DNA of 64,000 nucleotides from Planctomycetota bacterium (GTDB lineage: Bacteria > Planctomycetota > UBA1135 > GCA-002686595): positions 57,139 to 121,138 of the forward strand of contig JAEUHY010000001.1 in assembly GCA_016795325.1 (NCBI GenBank), written 5' to 3'. The notes beneath the pieces were generated by a model. The model was not told the origin of the DNA, did no database searches, and was given only the letters and a program-made list of their open reading frames with translations. Numbering within the stretch: the stretch's first letter is position 1; every line of letters starts with the position of its first letter. Shown piece after piece: positions 16,790-26,082 of this stretch. The position numbers and the translations under genes were made by a program.

Positions 16790-17259
16790 GGGACCAGTAT
16801 GCGTGCGGCTTCGCGTACCCGCACATCAGGCGCAACTCGCTTGGCGCTGCCCCTACACAACCGGCCCCAACTGACGCGCGAGGCGCAGCTCCAAGGAACG
16901 CGCCGCACGTCTTGGTCCGCCGCTGCACAGAACAGGTGCTGTTCGTTTGCGGAGCGCTGGCTTGCGCGCTGAATTTCACGCCCACCGCTGTCCACCTCGC
17001 GCGACGCCACGACGCGCCCCACGACGTGGGCTCGGACGTGTCTCGAGCACACTTCGTCAGCTCGTCGACACGCATCGTGCTCGCAACGCCAGACTCCGGG
17101 CGCGACTTGACGCACAGCCGCCGCGCGGCGAACGTCCGGCTTGCGGCCGAGGTGGACCGCCTCCGGTGGAAGTCAGCCGCTCGAAGTTCCCGTGCCCTGA
17201 CCCTCCGTCGGACCTGCGATGCGCGAACGATGGCGTGGAACTAACGGACACGGAAGGCG
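16790..17259. other. 470-bp region without an intact gene
   Basis: The only recognisable content is the degenerate copy of the small membrane protein gene at 16936-17000. The remainder shows no start with a coding-like frame, no strong hairpin and no repeat from the families described here. It must contain promoters for the divergent RlaP pair and PLP-decarboxylase genes, but I could not pick them out. Confidence 0.5.
16936..17000 (+). pseudogene. Degenerate partial duplicate of the small membrane protein gene
   Basis: The translated segment VLFVCGALACALNFTPTA matches ALFGFGALVCALNFAFTA of the gene at 12942-13250, and the DNA matches closely over about 55 bases. The rest of the gene (about 75 residues) is missing and the frame continues into unrelated sequence. 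It is best read as a gene fragment left by duplication. Confidence 0.6.
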
Positions 17260-18669
17260 ATGGCACACGATCACGGCGATAGAACGCTCGCGCTACGCGA
17301 GGCCTTGACGCTGGCCGCCCAGCGCGTGGCGGACTACCGCGCCGCACTTCCCGAGTCGCGCGTGGCTCCGCTCGCGACGCGCGCCGAACTGCGCGCGGCG
17401 CTCGACAGCCCGTTTCCGCAGGAATCCGCGCCGCTGGAGCGCGTGATCGACGAACTCGTGGCCGCCGCCACGCCAGGGCTGGTCGCATCCGCGGGGCCGC
17501 GCTACTTCGGCTTCGTGGTCGGCGGCTCGCTCGACGCCGCGCTCGTCGCCGACGTCCTCACCTCGGGCTGGGACCAGAACGCCTTCAACGAAGCCCTCTC
17601 ACCGGCGGCGATCGCCTTCGAGGATGTCGCGGGGCGTTGGCTGAAGGAGGCGCTCGGCCTCCCGCCCGCGGCGTCGGTCGGGTTCGTCACGGGAGCTCAA
17701 GGCGCGAACACGGTTGGGCTCGCGGCGGCGCGCTGGTGGGTGTTGCAGCAGGCGGGTTGGGACGTGGGGCGCGAAGGGCTGTTCGGCGCGCCGCGCGTGC
17801 GCGTGCTCGTCGGTCGCGAACGTCACGCCACCATCGACCGCGCCCTTCGGCTGCTCGGCATCGGCGAGCGCGCCATCGAAGAAGTGCCGGCGCTCCAGAA
17901 CGGAGCGATGGACACCGCGGCGCTCGCGCGCGGCCTCGCGCACGGCGCCGGAACGCCGACGATCGTGTGCGCGCAAGCTGGCAACGTGAACACGGGCGCC
18001 TGCGACGACCTGCGCGCCGCGGCCGATGCAGCGCGCGCAGCCAACGCTTGGCTGCACGTGGACGGAGCTTTCGGGCTCTGGGCGGCCGCGAGCCCGCGCG
18101 CGCGGCGCCTCGTTGAGGGGATCGAGCGCGCCGACTCATGGGCCTGCGACGGACACAAGTGGCTGAACGTGCCGTACGACGCGGGCTACGCCTTCTGCGC
18201 GCACCCGGACGTCCACGCGACCGCCATGGCGTACTCGGCCTCCTACCTCACGGGGCAGGTCACCGGGCGCGCGTTCGGCGGCGGCGACTTCGTGGCCGAG
18301 TCGTCGCGGCGCGCGCGCGGCTTCGCTACGTGGGCCGCGCTCCGCTCGCTGGGCCGAACTGGCGTCGCGCAGTTGGTCGATCGATCGTGCGAGCTCGCGC
18401 GGCGCCTCGCCGACGGCGTGCGCGCCATCGACGGCGTGGAGGTCGTGAACGACGTGGTGCTCAACCAAGTGCTCGTGCGCGTCGGCGACGACATCACGAC
18501 GGACGCCGTGCAGCGCCAACTGACCGAGGAAGGAACAGTCTGGCTCGGCGCGACGACCTGGCGCGGCGAGCGACTGCTGCGGATCTCGATCTCGAACTGG
18601 TCGACCACGGCGCGGGACGTGGACCAATGCGTAGAAGCGATCGCGCGGGCCGTGGCGTCGTGTGCATGA
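17260..18669 (+). CDS. PLP-dependent group II amino-acid decarboxylase-like enzyme
   Basis: 469 residues, cytoplasmic. Architecture of the aromatic-amino-acid/glutamate decarboxylase family: GPRYFGFVVGG near residue 80, FVTGAQGANTVGLAAAR at the PLP phosphate site, H188 region (GRERHATIDRAL), the aspartate in HVDGAFGLWAA that pairs with the pyridine nitrogen, and the Schiff-base lysine in ACDGHKWLNVPYD. The substrate cannot be assigned; homologues act on aromatic amino acids, and some members are aldehyde synthases. GGAAGG precedes the ATG very closely. It stands alone between long intergenic regions. Confidence 0.85.
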   Translation: MAHDHGDRTLALREALTLAAQRVADYRAALPESRVAPLATRAELRAALDSPFPQESAPLERVIDELVAAATPGLVASAGPRYFGFVVGGSLDAALVADVLTSGWDQNAFNEALSPAAIAFEDVAGRWLKEALGLPPAASVGFVTGAQGANTVGLAAARWWVLQQAGWDVGREGLFGAPRVRVLVGRERHATIDRALRLLGIGERAIEEVPALQNGAMDTAALARGLAHGAGTPTIVCAQAGNVNTGACDDLRAAADAARAANAWLHVDGAFGLWAAASPRARRLVEGIERADSWACDGHKWLNVPYDAGYAFCAHPDVHATAMAYSASYLTGQVTGRAFGGGDFVAESSRRARGFATWAALRSLGRTGVAQLVDRSCELARRLADGVRAIDGVEVVNDVVLNQVLVRVGDDITTDAVQRQLTEEGTVWLGATTWRGERLLRISISNWSTTARDVDQCVEAIARAVASCA

Positions 18670-18987
18670 ACAGCCCGCGCAACGCGATGAGAGGCGTGCT
18701 CTCAGGCGAGGTGCGCGCCATCGACGCGCCGTGGAGCTTGAGCTTCGGGTCGGCACATTGCAGAGCCGCATGCGGCCCTGCGCTGGCAAGACTCTCGGGC
18801 CGCGAGTTCTCGAGCGCGCCGGCTTGTTGAACGAACCGAGCCCAAGACGCGGCGCCATGAAGCTGCGTCTCGTCGTCGAGCACGACGGGCCGCCTTCTCC
18901 GCTGCCGGGTGCACCCGCGAGTGCGTTTGGCGGCACGGCACCAGCGGCCGCTTCACAACACGCCGCCGCGCGCTACGGTCGACAGCA
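18670..18987. other. 318-bp region upstream of the sigma/kinase pair
   Basis: No convincing gene. A short frame from the ATG at 18857 to 18991 (44 residues, starting MKLRLVVEHDG) runs into the sigma gene and is low-complexity after its first ten residues; its start resembles that of FHA domains, but the rest of such a domain is absent. I saw no terminator or known repeat. Confidence 0.4.
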
Positions 18988-19557
18988 GTGACAAGCTCGC
19001 CGACCGACATCCCCCACGCCCAGGCCGAGTTGCTCGCGCGCCAGCTCGACCGGCTGCGCATCTACGTCAGCCACCGGCTCGGGCCCGCGCTCGCGCGGCG
19101 CGTCGAACCCGACGACGTCGTGCAGGAGACGTGCGCACGGGCGTGGCGCGAGCTGCGCGACAAGCCCGTCTCGGGCGAGCAGGCGTTGTACGGCCTGCTG
19201 GTCACGGTCGCGCGCCACGTGATCGTCGACCTCGCGCGTGCGGCGCGCGCGCGCAAACGCGACGGCGGCGTGCAGCTCGAACGCTCGAGCTGGAGCCGCT
19301 GCGGCGCCGACGATCTCGCGGCCGTGACGGCCGGGCCGTTCACACGCGCGGCGCGCAGCGAAGAGCAGCAACGACTGTTCGACGCGCTCCGCCGGCTCTC
19401 GCCCCAGCACCAGCGCATCCTGCTGCTGCGCCAATTCGAACAGCGCTCGGCCCGTGAGGCGGCCGAGCGGCTGGGCATCACGGAGGGCGCGGCGCACGCC
19501 CTGTTCCGCCGCGCGCTGGTGGCCTGGGCCGAGGCGGCGCGGCTCGAGAAGTCCTGA
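18988..19557 (+). CDS. ECF-type RNA polymerase sigma factor (kinase-linked)
   Basis: 189 residues from a GTG. Region 2 is visible (RLGPALARRVEPDDVVQETCARAWRELRD; the DDVVQET element is the conserved 2.2 core), and region 4 follows (LSPQHQRILLLRQFEQRSARE, then EAAERLGITEGAAHALFRRAL as helix-turn-helix). The linker between them is long and Arg-rich. The Ser/Thr kinase gene begins 88 bp downstream on the same strand, the arrangement of planctomycete ECF groups in which a kinase rather than a classical anti-sigma factor is the partner. Phosphorylation of the sigma factor by the kinase is inference. Confidence 0.88.
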   Translation: MTSSPTDIPHAQAELLARQLDRLRIYVSHRLGPALARRVEPDDVVQETCARAWRELRDKPVSGEQALYGLLVTVARHVIVDLARAARARKRDGGVQLERSSWSRCGADDLAAVTAGPFTRAARSEEQQRLFDALRRLSPQHQRILLLRQFEQRSAREAAERLGITEGAAHALFRRALVAWAEAARLEKS

Positions 19558-19644
19558 CGGTTGAGAATTCTCGAGATCGCGCGTCGAATCGCGGCGTGGC
19601 CAACGCTTGGGGGGCGGCCACGCAGCGGAAAATCGAAAACCACG

Positions 19645-21465
19645 ATGAACAGCTCGACCTCCCAAGACCTTGACCTCGTCGACCGCCTGGTCGCCGCATA
19701 CGCCGATCGCATCGCGCGCGACGAAGCCCCGCGGCGCGAAGAGCTGCTGGCGCACGCGCCGCAGTTCCGCGAGGAGCTGGAACGCTGCTTCGACACGCTC
19801 GACGCCGCGAGCAGCACACCAGCTGCCGGCGAGCTCGCTCCGGGGCGCGAGCTCGGCGACTTCACGCTGCTGCGCGAGCTCGGTCGCGGCGGCATGGCTG
19901 TCGTCTTCGAAGCCGAGCAGCGCAGCCTGCGCCGCCGCGTCGCGCTCAAGCTCTTGCGCAACCACCTCACGCTCGACGCCAAGCAGCTCGAGCGCTTCCA
20001 GCGCGAAGCGCGCGCCGCAGCGCGCATCCGCCACGACAACGTCGTGCCGATCCACGCCGTCGGCGAGCACGACGGCCACGCCTTCATCGCCTTCGAGTTG
20101 ATGAGCGGGCCGAGCCTCGAGCAGGTGATCGCGCGTCTGGCGCGCGCCGGTCGTCGTCCGAGCGCGGCGGAGTTCGCAAGCGCCGTCGGCGCGCCGCATC
20201 TCTCGCGCGAGCGCGACTACAGCTCGGCGTGCGTGCGCTGGTTCCTCGGCGTGCTCGAGGGCGTCGGCGCCGCGCACGCGGCGGGCCTGATCCACCGCGA
20301 CCTCAAGCCTTCGAACGTGCTCATCGACGGCGAAGGACGGCCGCGCGTCTCGGACTTCGGCCTCGCCAAGGACCTGGGCGAAGCGTCACTCTCGATCACC
20401 GGCGAGACGCTCGGGACGCCGCACTACATGTCGCCCGAGCAAGCCAGCGCCGCGCGCGAGCCGGTCGACGTGCGCACCGACATCTACTCGCTCGGAGTGA
20501 CGCTGTACGAGCTCATCGCGCTGCGCCGCCCGTTCGACGGCGCGACGTTCGCGGAACTGCTGCAGTCGATCTCGCACGCACGTCCGCCGCTCTTGCGCGA
20601 ACGCGCGCCCGACGCGCCGGCGAGCTTGGAGTCCGTGCTCGCCAAGTGCCTCGCCAAGGAGCGCGACCAGCGCTACGCGAACGTCGCCGAGCTCGCGCGC
20701 GAGCTGCAGCGCGTGCTCGACGGCGCGCCGGTCGAAGCTCCGTCGGCGAGCGGCTGGGTGGCGATGTACGAGGCGGCGGCTGTCGCGTGGCACTACCGCC
20801 GGCCGTTCGAGTTCCGCAGCCGCGCCCGTGTGTTCGGGCTGCCGCTGCTGCACATTCTCCTGAACACAAAGACGGCGGACGGGCGCGGTCACAAACCGGC
20901 GGTCGGCGTCTTGGCGATCGGCAATCGCGCGTTTGGCTTCTACGCCTTTGGATTCGTGGCGGTCGGCGTCTCGGCGGTGGGCGCGCTCGCGGTCGGCCCC
21001 TTCGGCGCGGGCTTGGTCGCACTCGGGGTTATTGCCTTCGGCGCACTGGCCGCTGGCGATCTCGCCCTGGGTCTTTGGGTTGCAGGCCGAAGGGGCAACG
21101 GCTTCTTCGAAGCCTGGGTCGCCGAACGCATCGCCCTAGACGCCGCGACTACGGCTCCAGGAGAGTTCGCCGTGCGTGGGTTCGCGACGCTGTACGGCTC
21201 GTGCGCATCGTCTGCACTGTTGTTCATTTTGTTCGGCTGGGCCGCGCGACGCCGGGCGATCCGCCGCCAAGGCCCGATCACTGCCGCGGATCTGCTCGTG
21301 TTCGTCGTCGGACCGCTACTGAGCGTCGCGCCCGTGCTCTCGAGCCAACTGGGCTGGAAGCCGCCCTACGTGCTGACGATTCTCTACCTCACGGTCATCT
21401 CGTGGCTCGTGATGCAGTCCTACATCAAGCTCATCGGCGGCGTGCGGAACGCAGGGCCAGCGTGA
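19645..21465 (+). CDS. Membrane-anchored Ser/Thr protein kinase
   Basis: 606 residues from the ATG at 19645. Residues 1-65 are helical. The Hanks-type kinase domain (about 72-360) is complete: G80-R-G-G-M, K102, H217-R-D219-L-K-P-S-N, D237-F-G and SPEQA. Residues about 395-480 hold a run of short hydrophobic Gly/Ala repeats of the type A-V-G-x-x-A-x-G, followed by about three further membrane spans (512-534, 547-570, 575-597). The C-terminus therefore sits in the membrane and could be the sensor. It lies 88 bp after the ECF sigma gene and is probably co-transcribed with it. Confidence 0.9.
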   Translation: MNSSTSQDLDLVDRLVAAYADRIARDEAPRREELLAHAPQFREELERCFDTLDAASSTPAAGELAPGRELGDFTLLRELGRGGMAVVFEAEQRSLRRRVALKLLRNHLTLDAKQLERFQREARAAARIRHDNVVPIHAVGEHDGHAFIAFELMSGPSLEQVIARLARAGRRPSAAEFASAVGAPHLSRERDYSSACVRWFLGVLEGVGAAHAAGLIHRDLKPSNVLIDGEGRPRVSDFGLAKDLGEASLSITGETLGTPHYMSPEQASAAREPVDVRTDIYSLGVTLYELIALRRPFDGATFAELLQSISHARPPLLRERAPDAPASLESVLAKCLAKERDQRYANVAELARELQRVLDGAPVEAPSASGWVAMYEAAAVAWHYRRPFEFRSRARVFGLPLLHILLNTKTADGRGHKPAVGVLAIGNRAFGFYAFGFVAVGVSAVGALAVGPFGAGLVALGVIAFGALAAGDLALGLWVAGRRGNGFFEAWVAERIALDAATTAPGEFAVRGFATLYGSCASSALLFILFGWAARRRAIRRQGPITAADLLVFVVGPLLSVAPVLSSQLGWKPPYVLTILYLTVISWLVMQSYIKLIGGVRNAGPA

Positions 21466-21560
21466 GCTGCGGCCACGCGCTGTTGCTCTCGCGCGGCCGC
21501 CTCGTGCTCCTGCAATGCTTGCGCGCCCGGCATGCGAGCGCGCTGCGTGACCCAGCGGGC

Positions 21561-21610
21561 CTGCCGCGTTGCGCGGCCTAACCAGCTTGCCGCGTCGCGC
21601 GGCTCAACCC
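21561..21610. repeat. Two imperfect tandem units with small hairpins
   Basis: Two adjacent copies of about 25 bp, each built on TGCCGCGT-x-GCGCGGC, occupy the gap between the kinase gene and the convergent VOC gene. Each unit is a 6-bp hairpin. They could act as a convergent terminator; no T-run is present. Confidence 0.35.
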
Positions 21611-22104
21611 GCCTCGTAGAGCCCGATCACCGCCCCCGCCGGATCTGCGATGATCGCGTAGCGGCTCGCGCCCTGCGGGCGGATCGGCGTGATCTGCTTG
21701 CCGCCGCGGCGCTTGCACTGCTCGAGCGAACGCTCGAGGTCGGCGACGATGACGTACATCAGCCACTGGCTCGGAATGTCGCTGTTCGGGCCGCGCTTGT
21801 GGCACACGCCGACCTCGGGCTGGTCGCTGGCGGGCGGAATCATGCAGTAGTCGCTGTAGCCGCCCATGTCGAGCGGCAGCACCTTCCAACCGACGACCGC
21901 GCTGTAGAAGTCGCGCACCTTGTCCGCATTGTCGACGGTCAGATCGCGCCACGCGATCGAGCCGACGATCGGCTTGGGTTGGTGCTCGGGCGCCGGCTCA
22001 GCGCGCGCCTTGCGCTTGGCCGGCTTGGCCGCCGCACGCTTGGCCTTCGACTTCACGGGCGCGGCCTTCGCCGCCGACTTCTTCTTCGCGCGCTTCTTCG
22101 CCAT
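21604..22104 (-). CDS. VOC/glyoxalase-fold protein with histone H1-like N-terminal tail
   Basis: 166 residues. Residues 1-45 are almost purely Lys, Ala, Arg and Pro (MAKKRAKKKSAAKAAPVKSK and onward), like bacterial histone H1-type DNA-binding tails. From residue 47 a VOC domain follows: WRDLTVDNADKVRDFYSAVV, GWKVLPLDMGGYSDYCMI, a second beta-alpha module with VIVADLERSLEQCKRRGGK, and ending YAIIADPAGAVIGLYE. VOC proteins include glyoxalases, dioxygenases and antibiotic-binding proteins; the substrate is not assignable. The tail may bind nucleic acid or be translocated to the nucleoid; this is inference. It diverges from the large exported protein gene over 133 bp. Confidence 0.8.
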   Translation of the reverse strand: MAKKRAKKKSAAKAAPVKSKAKRAAAKPAKRKARAEPAPEHQPKPIVGSIAWRDLTVDNADKVRDFYSAVVGWKVLPLDMGGYSDYCMIPPASDQPEVGVCHKRGPNSDIPSQWLMYVIVADLERSLEQCKRRGGKQITPIRPQGASRYAIIADPAGAVIGLYEAG

Positions 22105-22237
22105 GTTCGCTTGCTCCGCTCTCGTTGGACTGTTTTCGAGGTTGGCGCGCGAGGCTACGCAACGTGCTTCGCAAAGTCATGGGGCCAAACACGCGCCGCG
22201 GCGGCGACGCCCAACTTCGTCGGTAGATTGAGCACGC

Positions 22238-24700
22238 ATGAAGACCCCTTTGCTCGCAGCACTCGGGCTCGCGCTGCTCGCCTTGGCGGCGGCGCTGTAC
22301 CTGTTCACGGGAACCAAGGCGCAGGAACCGGCGCTGGGCGTCGCGCAGACAGCGACATCTGAGCGAAGCGCGACAACGGACGACGCGCCGCGCGAGAGCG
22401 TTGATGTGGAACCGGCTGCGGCGGCCGAAGAAGTGCAGCGCACGAACATCGCGGCGAGTTCGAGCGAAGCGGCGGCCGCGAGCGAATGCGTTTTGCGCGT
22501 CGTCGACGAGCAGCGCCGACCGTTGGAAGGCGTCGCGCTGTTCGCCCTGGACGCCGCCAAGCAGTTGCAGAACTCCAAGTCCGACGTCGAAGGCCGTGCG
22601 CGCTTCGCGGCCGCAGGCGCTGTCCAGCTCTTTGCGATCGCGGACAAGCGGCCCGTGCAGCGCTTCGAGCTCGAACTCGAAGCAGGCGAACGCGAGCTCG
22701 TGCTCGACGCTCCGAGCGCGAGCGTGGCCGGCGTGGTCACCGTGAACGGCCGAGCGCCGAGCACGAGCATTCGGCTGGCGCTGAGGTCGGCGGCGCCGCC
22801 CTTCGGCGAGCTCGAGGTTCCCGAGGAACTGCGCAAAAGGCTCGCAAGCACCGCGCTGGGTCGCAGCGAGAGCGATCCGAACGGCAACTTCGAATTCCGC
22901 GGCCTGTCACCCGACTGGAGCGGCACGCTCATCATCTGGGGCGAATACGGGCTTGCGCGCGCCACTCCGAACTCCGGTCCCAGGCGCGAACTCGCCCTCG
23001 AGCGCCCTCGTACGGACCTGCGCATCGACCTCGAACGGCTGACACGCATCGTCGGACGCTTCGAAACCTCGAGCGGCGAGGCTGTGCGCACCACGGAGAT
23101 GCCGCTCGTGACGATCGTGTCCAGCCAGGGGCGCGCGCGCTCCGTGTCTCACGCGACGATCAACGAGCAGGGTCGCTTCGCGCACGTCGTGGGCCAGGCC
23201 GATTTCGACTCGGTCGATGTGCTCCTCGAATGCGATCTGGGCCGCGGCGCGCGCACCGCGCAGCTCAGCGAGCTCACGCCAACGCCCGATGGCGATCTCG
23301 ACCTGGGCGTGATCGTGCTCACCCCGCAGAGCGACCTGCGTGTCCGCGCGATGAGCGCCGGCGCGCCCGTCGTGGGCGCCAAGGCGCGCATCAAGGGCGG
23401 CTTGAAGTGGTCGGAGGGCGACGCGGAAGGTCGGATCGCGGTGCGCTCCGCAGCGACAGGCCCGGTCACATTGCGCCTGATCGCTCCGGACTTCTGGGCG
23501 CTCGATGTCCCGGTTCATCTGCCGGCTGCAGAGGAGCTCGTCGTCGAACTCTCGCCCACCAACGTGCTCACGATCAACGTGCGCGATAGCTCGGGCGCGC
23601 CGCTGCCCGAGGCGAAGGTCGTGTTCGAAGCACGCGGCGCCGCGCTCTTCTCGGAATCGGACACCATGAACCCAGACGCCGCGATCATCGGCGTGCGCCG
23701 CGGGCAGGAGCGCAGCTCGGGCTCAACCGTAGGCGAATCGTTCGAGGGCGAACTCGAGGTGATCGCGGACGACAAGGGCGTGGTCGAGCTCCAAGGGCTG
23801 ACGACCAAAGGCACGCTGAGCGTGAAGGTCGTCGACGCGCTCCGGCACGCGCTCGTGAGCACGCCGCTGGCGCCGTTCGGAACTTCCGAGCGTCGTGAGC
23901 TCGAGCTCAAGCTGCCCGGCGCGCTCAAGTCGTTGCGGGGCCGCGTTCTCGACCCCGACGGGGGCCTCGTCGCCGGCGCCGAGGTGAGCGCCAGTGTCGG
24001 GACCAGCGAGTCAGCGCAGACTCGCACGGACTCTGCGGGCCGTTTCTCGCTCGAGTCGCTCTCGGCCGACGAGCTGGAACTCAAGGTCGAGGCGCCGCAC
24101 TTCGCGCCGCACATCCTGCCGCGCGTGGCGCTCCGTGACGCGGCGACGGAGCTCGAGATCCGGCTCGAGCGCGGCCGCGTCATCGTGGTCGAGATCGTCG
24201 ACGAGTCCGGCGCGCCGCTCACCGCTGCGCGCGTGCGCGCCTCGACGCCCGACGACGCGCACCAGTGGAACGCCGGCCCGCAGTCGCCCGGGCGCTATCA
24301 GTTCCGGCCGCTGCCGACCGAGCCGCTGATGATCACGGCGAACGTGCACAGCCGCGACCACAAGCGCGGGATCGGTGACCACGAGGAAAGCGTGCGCTTC
24401 GTCCTCCCTGCTCCCGGCCAGCTCACGGTCCGCCTCGCCGCGTCGGTCGAGGTGGCGCAGCGCAAGCCCTTCGTGCGCCTACGCTCGCTCGACGGCGCCG
24501 CGAACGACAACAAGTGGTTCTCCACGCAAGAGCCGCGCGGCCCGCTCGACTTCGGCGCGCTTGCGCCCGGCGAGTACGAGCTGATCCGCGCCTACATCGG
24601 CTCGTCGGAGCTCGGCGACGCGCCCGGCCTGCACGAGGTTCAACCTCCGCTGCGCGTCACGATCCGGGCGGGCGAGACCACCGAAGTCGAACTTCCCTGA
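22238..24700 (+). CDS. Large exported protein with carboxypeptidase-regulatory/Ig-like domains
   Basis: 820 residues. The N-terminal hydrophobic segment (4-24, LLAALGLALLALAAALYLF) is a signal anchor or uncleaved signal. After an Ala/Ser/Glu-rich linker there are several beta-sandwich modules of the carboxypeptidase-regulatory type, recognised by patterns such as VVDEQRRPLEGVALFALD, GRVLDPDGGLVAGAEVSAS with TDSAGRFSLESLSADELEL, and VVEIVDESGAPLTAARVRA. No catalytic site or C-terminal sorting domain is seen. Probably an envelope-anchored structural or binding protein. A candidate terminator follows the stop. Confidence 0.75.
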   Translation: MKTPLLAALGLALLALAAALYLFTGTKAQEPALGVAQTATSERSATTDDAPRESVDVEPAAAAEEVQRTNIAASSSEAAAASECVLRVVDEQRRPLEGVALFALDAAKQLQNSKSDVEGRARFAAAGAVQLFAIADKRPVQRFELELEAGERELVLDAPSASVAGVVTVNGRAPSTSIRLALRSAAPPFGELEVPEELRKRLASTALGRSESDPNGNFEFRGLSPDWSGTLIIWGEYGLARATPNSGPRRELALERPRTDLRIDLERLTRIVGRFETSSGEAVRTTEMPLVTIVSSQGRARSVSHATINEQGRFAHVVGQADFDSVDVLLECDLGRGARTAQLSELTPTPDGDLDLGVIVLTPQSDLRVRAMSAGAPVVGAKARIKGGLKWSEGDAEGRIAVRSAATGPVTLRLIAPDFWALDVPVHLPAAEELVVELSPTNVLTINVRDSSGAPLPEAKVVFEARGAALFSESDTMNPDAAIIGVRRGQERSSGSTVGESFEGELEVIADDKGVVELQGLTTKGTLSVKVVDALRHALVSTPLAPFGTSERRELELKLPGALKSLRGRVLDPDGGLVAGAEVSASVGTSESAQTRTDSAGRFSLESLSADELELKVEAPHFAPHILPRVALRDAATELEIRLERGRVIVVEIVDESGAPLTAARVRASTPDDAHQWNAGPQSPGRYQFRPLPTEPLMITANVHSRDHKRGIGDHEESVRFVLPAPGQLTVRLAASVEVAQRKPFVRLRSLDGAANDNKWFSTQEPRGPLDFGALAPGEYELIRAYIGSSELGDAPGLHEVQPPLRVTIRAGETTEVELP

Positions 24701-24705
24701 CCGGC

Positions 24706-24744
24706 CTCGGCCCACGCCGAGCCGCGCCCGCGGACTCGCTTTTT
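24706..24744 (+). terminator. Candidate intrinsic terminator
   Basis: A 6-bp GC stem (24706-24721, loop CCAC), a second short GC palindrome (24722-24733), then TTTTT at 24740-24744, just after the stop at 24700. The stems are short and the T-run sits seven bases beyond them, so this is only a moderate candidate. Confidence 0.4.
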
Positions 24745-24840
24745 CGCGTTTTCCGCCGTCGTTTCGCGTTCAGGACCGCACGCGCATCGTCGTCGGACGC
24801 TCCGTGTCGGATCCAGCTTCTGTGCCTACGTGCGGCGCGC

Positions 24841-26082
24841 TCAGGCGAGCGGCGCGAGCGCGAACTTGGCCCCGAGCACGTCTTCGTGCTTGATGCCGAA
24901 GCAGCGCTCGATGAGCGTCGCGTAGACGCTGCGGAAGTCGGTTGTGTGCGCGAGGTCGCCCGCGTCGAGCTTGTCGAACGAGGGGTGCTTGCCGTGCAGT
25001 CCGCCCTTGATGCGTTGGCCCAGCACGAACAGCGGCGCGGCGACGCCGTGGTCGGTGCCGCGCGAGCCGTTTTCGGCCACGCGGCGGCCGAACTCGCTGA
25101 ACACGAGCACGATGGCCGCTTGGCCGCGTTCGCTGCGGCCGAGATCGGCGAGGAAGGCGCCGAGCGCGCCGTCGAGTTGGCGCATCAGGTTGTCGTGGCG
25201 GTTGCGCTGGTCGGTGTGCGTGTCGAAACCGCCCAGTTCCAGCGACAGGACGCGCGAGCCGATGTCGCTGTTCACCAGCGCCGCGACGTCGCGCAGCGAA
25301 GTGGCGAGCGCGTCGTTGCGCGGGTACTCGATCGGAGTCTGGTAGCGCGCAGCCGCGCGGCGCACCGCGAGCGACGAGCTGTGCCCGTCGTTCATCACGC
25401 GGCGCAGGAACTCGACGCTCGATTCACCTTCGCGCCGCACGGGCTTCTCGGCGGCCGCGCCGTCGTCCATGGCGCCGCTCGCTTTCGCGTAGGCGTCGGT
25501 CTCGTGCTCGCCGCCCGCCCAGCGGTAGGCCGCGGGATTCACGAACGTCGCCGCCGGGTGCTTGGTCGAGTGCAGCGCGTACGGCACGTTCGCGCCGACG
25601 TGCACGACGAGGTTGGGGTTGGTGTCGCCCTCGCAAGCCTTCTCGCACGCGCGGCCGATCCAACCTTGGCCAAGAGCGCGGCCGCGCGGGTCCGCGGCGT
25701 GCCAGATGTCGTACGACTCGAAGTGCGAGCGGTTGGGCTTGGGATAACCCACGCCCTCGACGATCGCGAGTTGGCCCTTGTCGAAGGCCGCGCGCAGGCG
25801 TTTGAGCTCGGGATGCAGGCCGCGGTACTCGTCGAGCACGAGCAGCTTGTCTTTGGTGTGCGCGATCGACGGCCGCGCGCGGTGGTAAGCGTCTTCGGCG
25901 TACGGCACGACCGTGCTGAGCCCATCGTTGCCGCCGGAGAGTTGCAGCACGATCAGCGGACGCGCGAGGCGTCCCGCCGGCAGCGCCTGCGACGCGAAGA
26001 GCTTGACCGCGCCTTGGGCGCGGCTCGTGAGCAACGTTCCGGCGCCGAACGCGCCGAGTGCGAGGAGTGTGCGACGGTCCAT
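24841..26082 (-). CDS. DUF1501 family exported protein
   Basis: 413 residues. The N-terminus (MDRRTLLALGAFGAGTLL) has a twin-arginine-like start and a hydrophobic core, so export by Tat is likely. The body follows DUF1501, a sulfatase-like fold: LIVLQLSGGNDGLSTVVPY near residue 43, RSHFESYDIWHAA, LELGGFDTHTDQ, LVFSEFGRRVAENGSRGTDHG and HPSFDKLDAGDLAHTTDFRSVYA. The function of the family is unknown; it is very common in Planctomycetota, nearly always beside DUF1800. The ATG overlaps the stop of the DUF1800 gene by one base (TGATG), indicating translational coupling. Confidence 0.9.
   Translation of the reverse strand: MDRRTLLALGAFGAGTLLTSRAQGAVKLFASQALPAGRLARPLIVLQLSGGNDGLSTVVPYAEDAYHRARPSIAHTKDKLLVLDEYRGLHPELKRLRAAFDKGQLAIVEGVGYPKPNRSHFESYDIWHAADPRGRALGQGWIGRACEKACEGDTNPNLVVHVGANVPYALHSTKHPAATFVNPAAYRWAGGEHETDAYAKASGAMDDGAAAEKPVRREGESSVEFLRRVMNDGHSSSLAVRRAAARYQTPIEYPRNDALATSLRDVAALVNSDIGSRVLSLELGGFDTHTDQRNRHDNLMRQLDGALGAFLADLGRSERGQAAIVLVFSEFGRRVAENGSRGTDHGVAAPLFVLGQRIKGGLHGKHPSFDKLDAGDLAHTTDFRSVYATLIERCFGIKHEDVLGAKFALAPLA

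Noticed and set aside
18857..18991. Short frame of 44 codons before the sigma gene
   Set aside because: Low complexity after ten residues and overlaps the sigma start; no ribosome site, so no gene is called.
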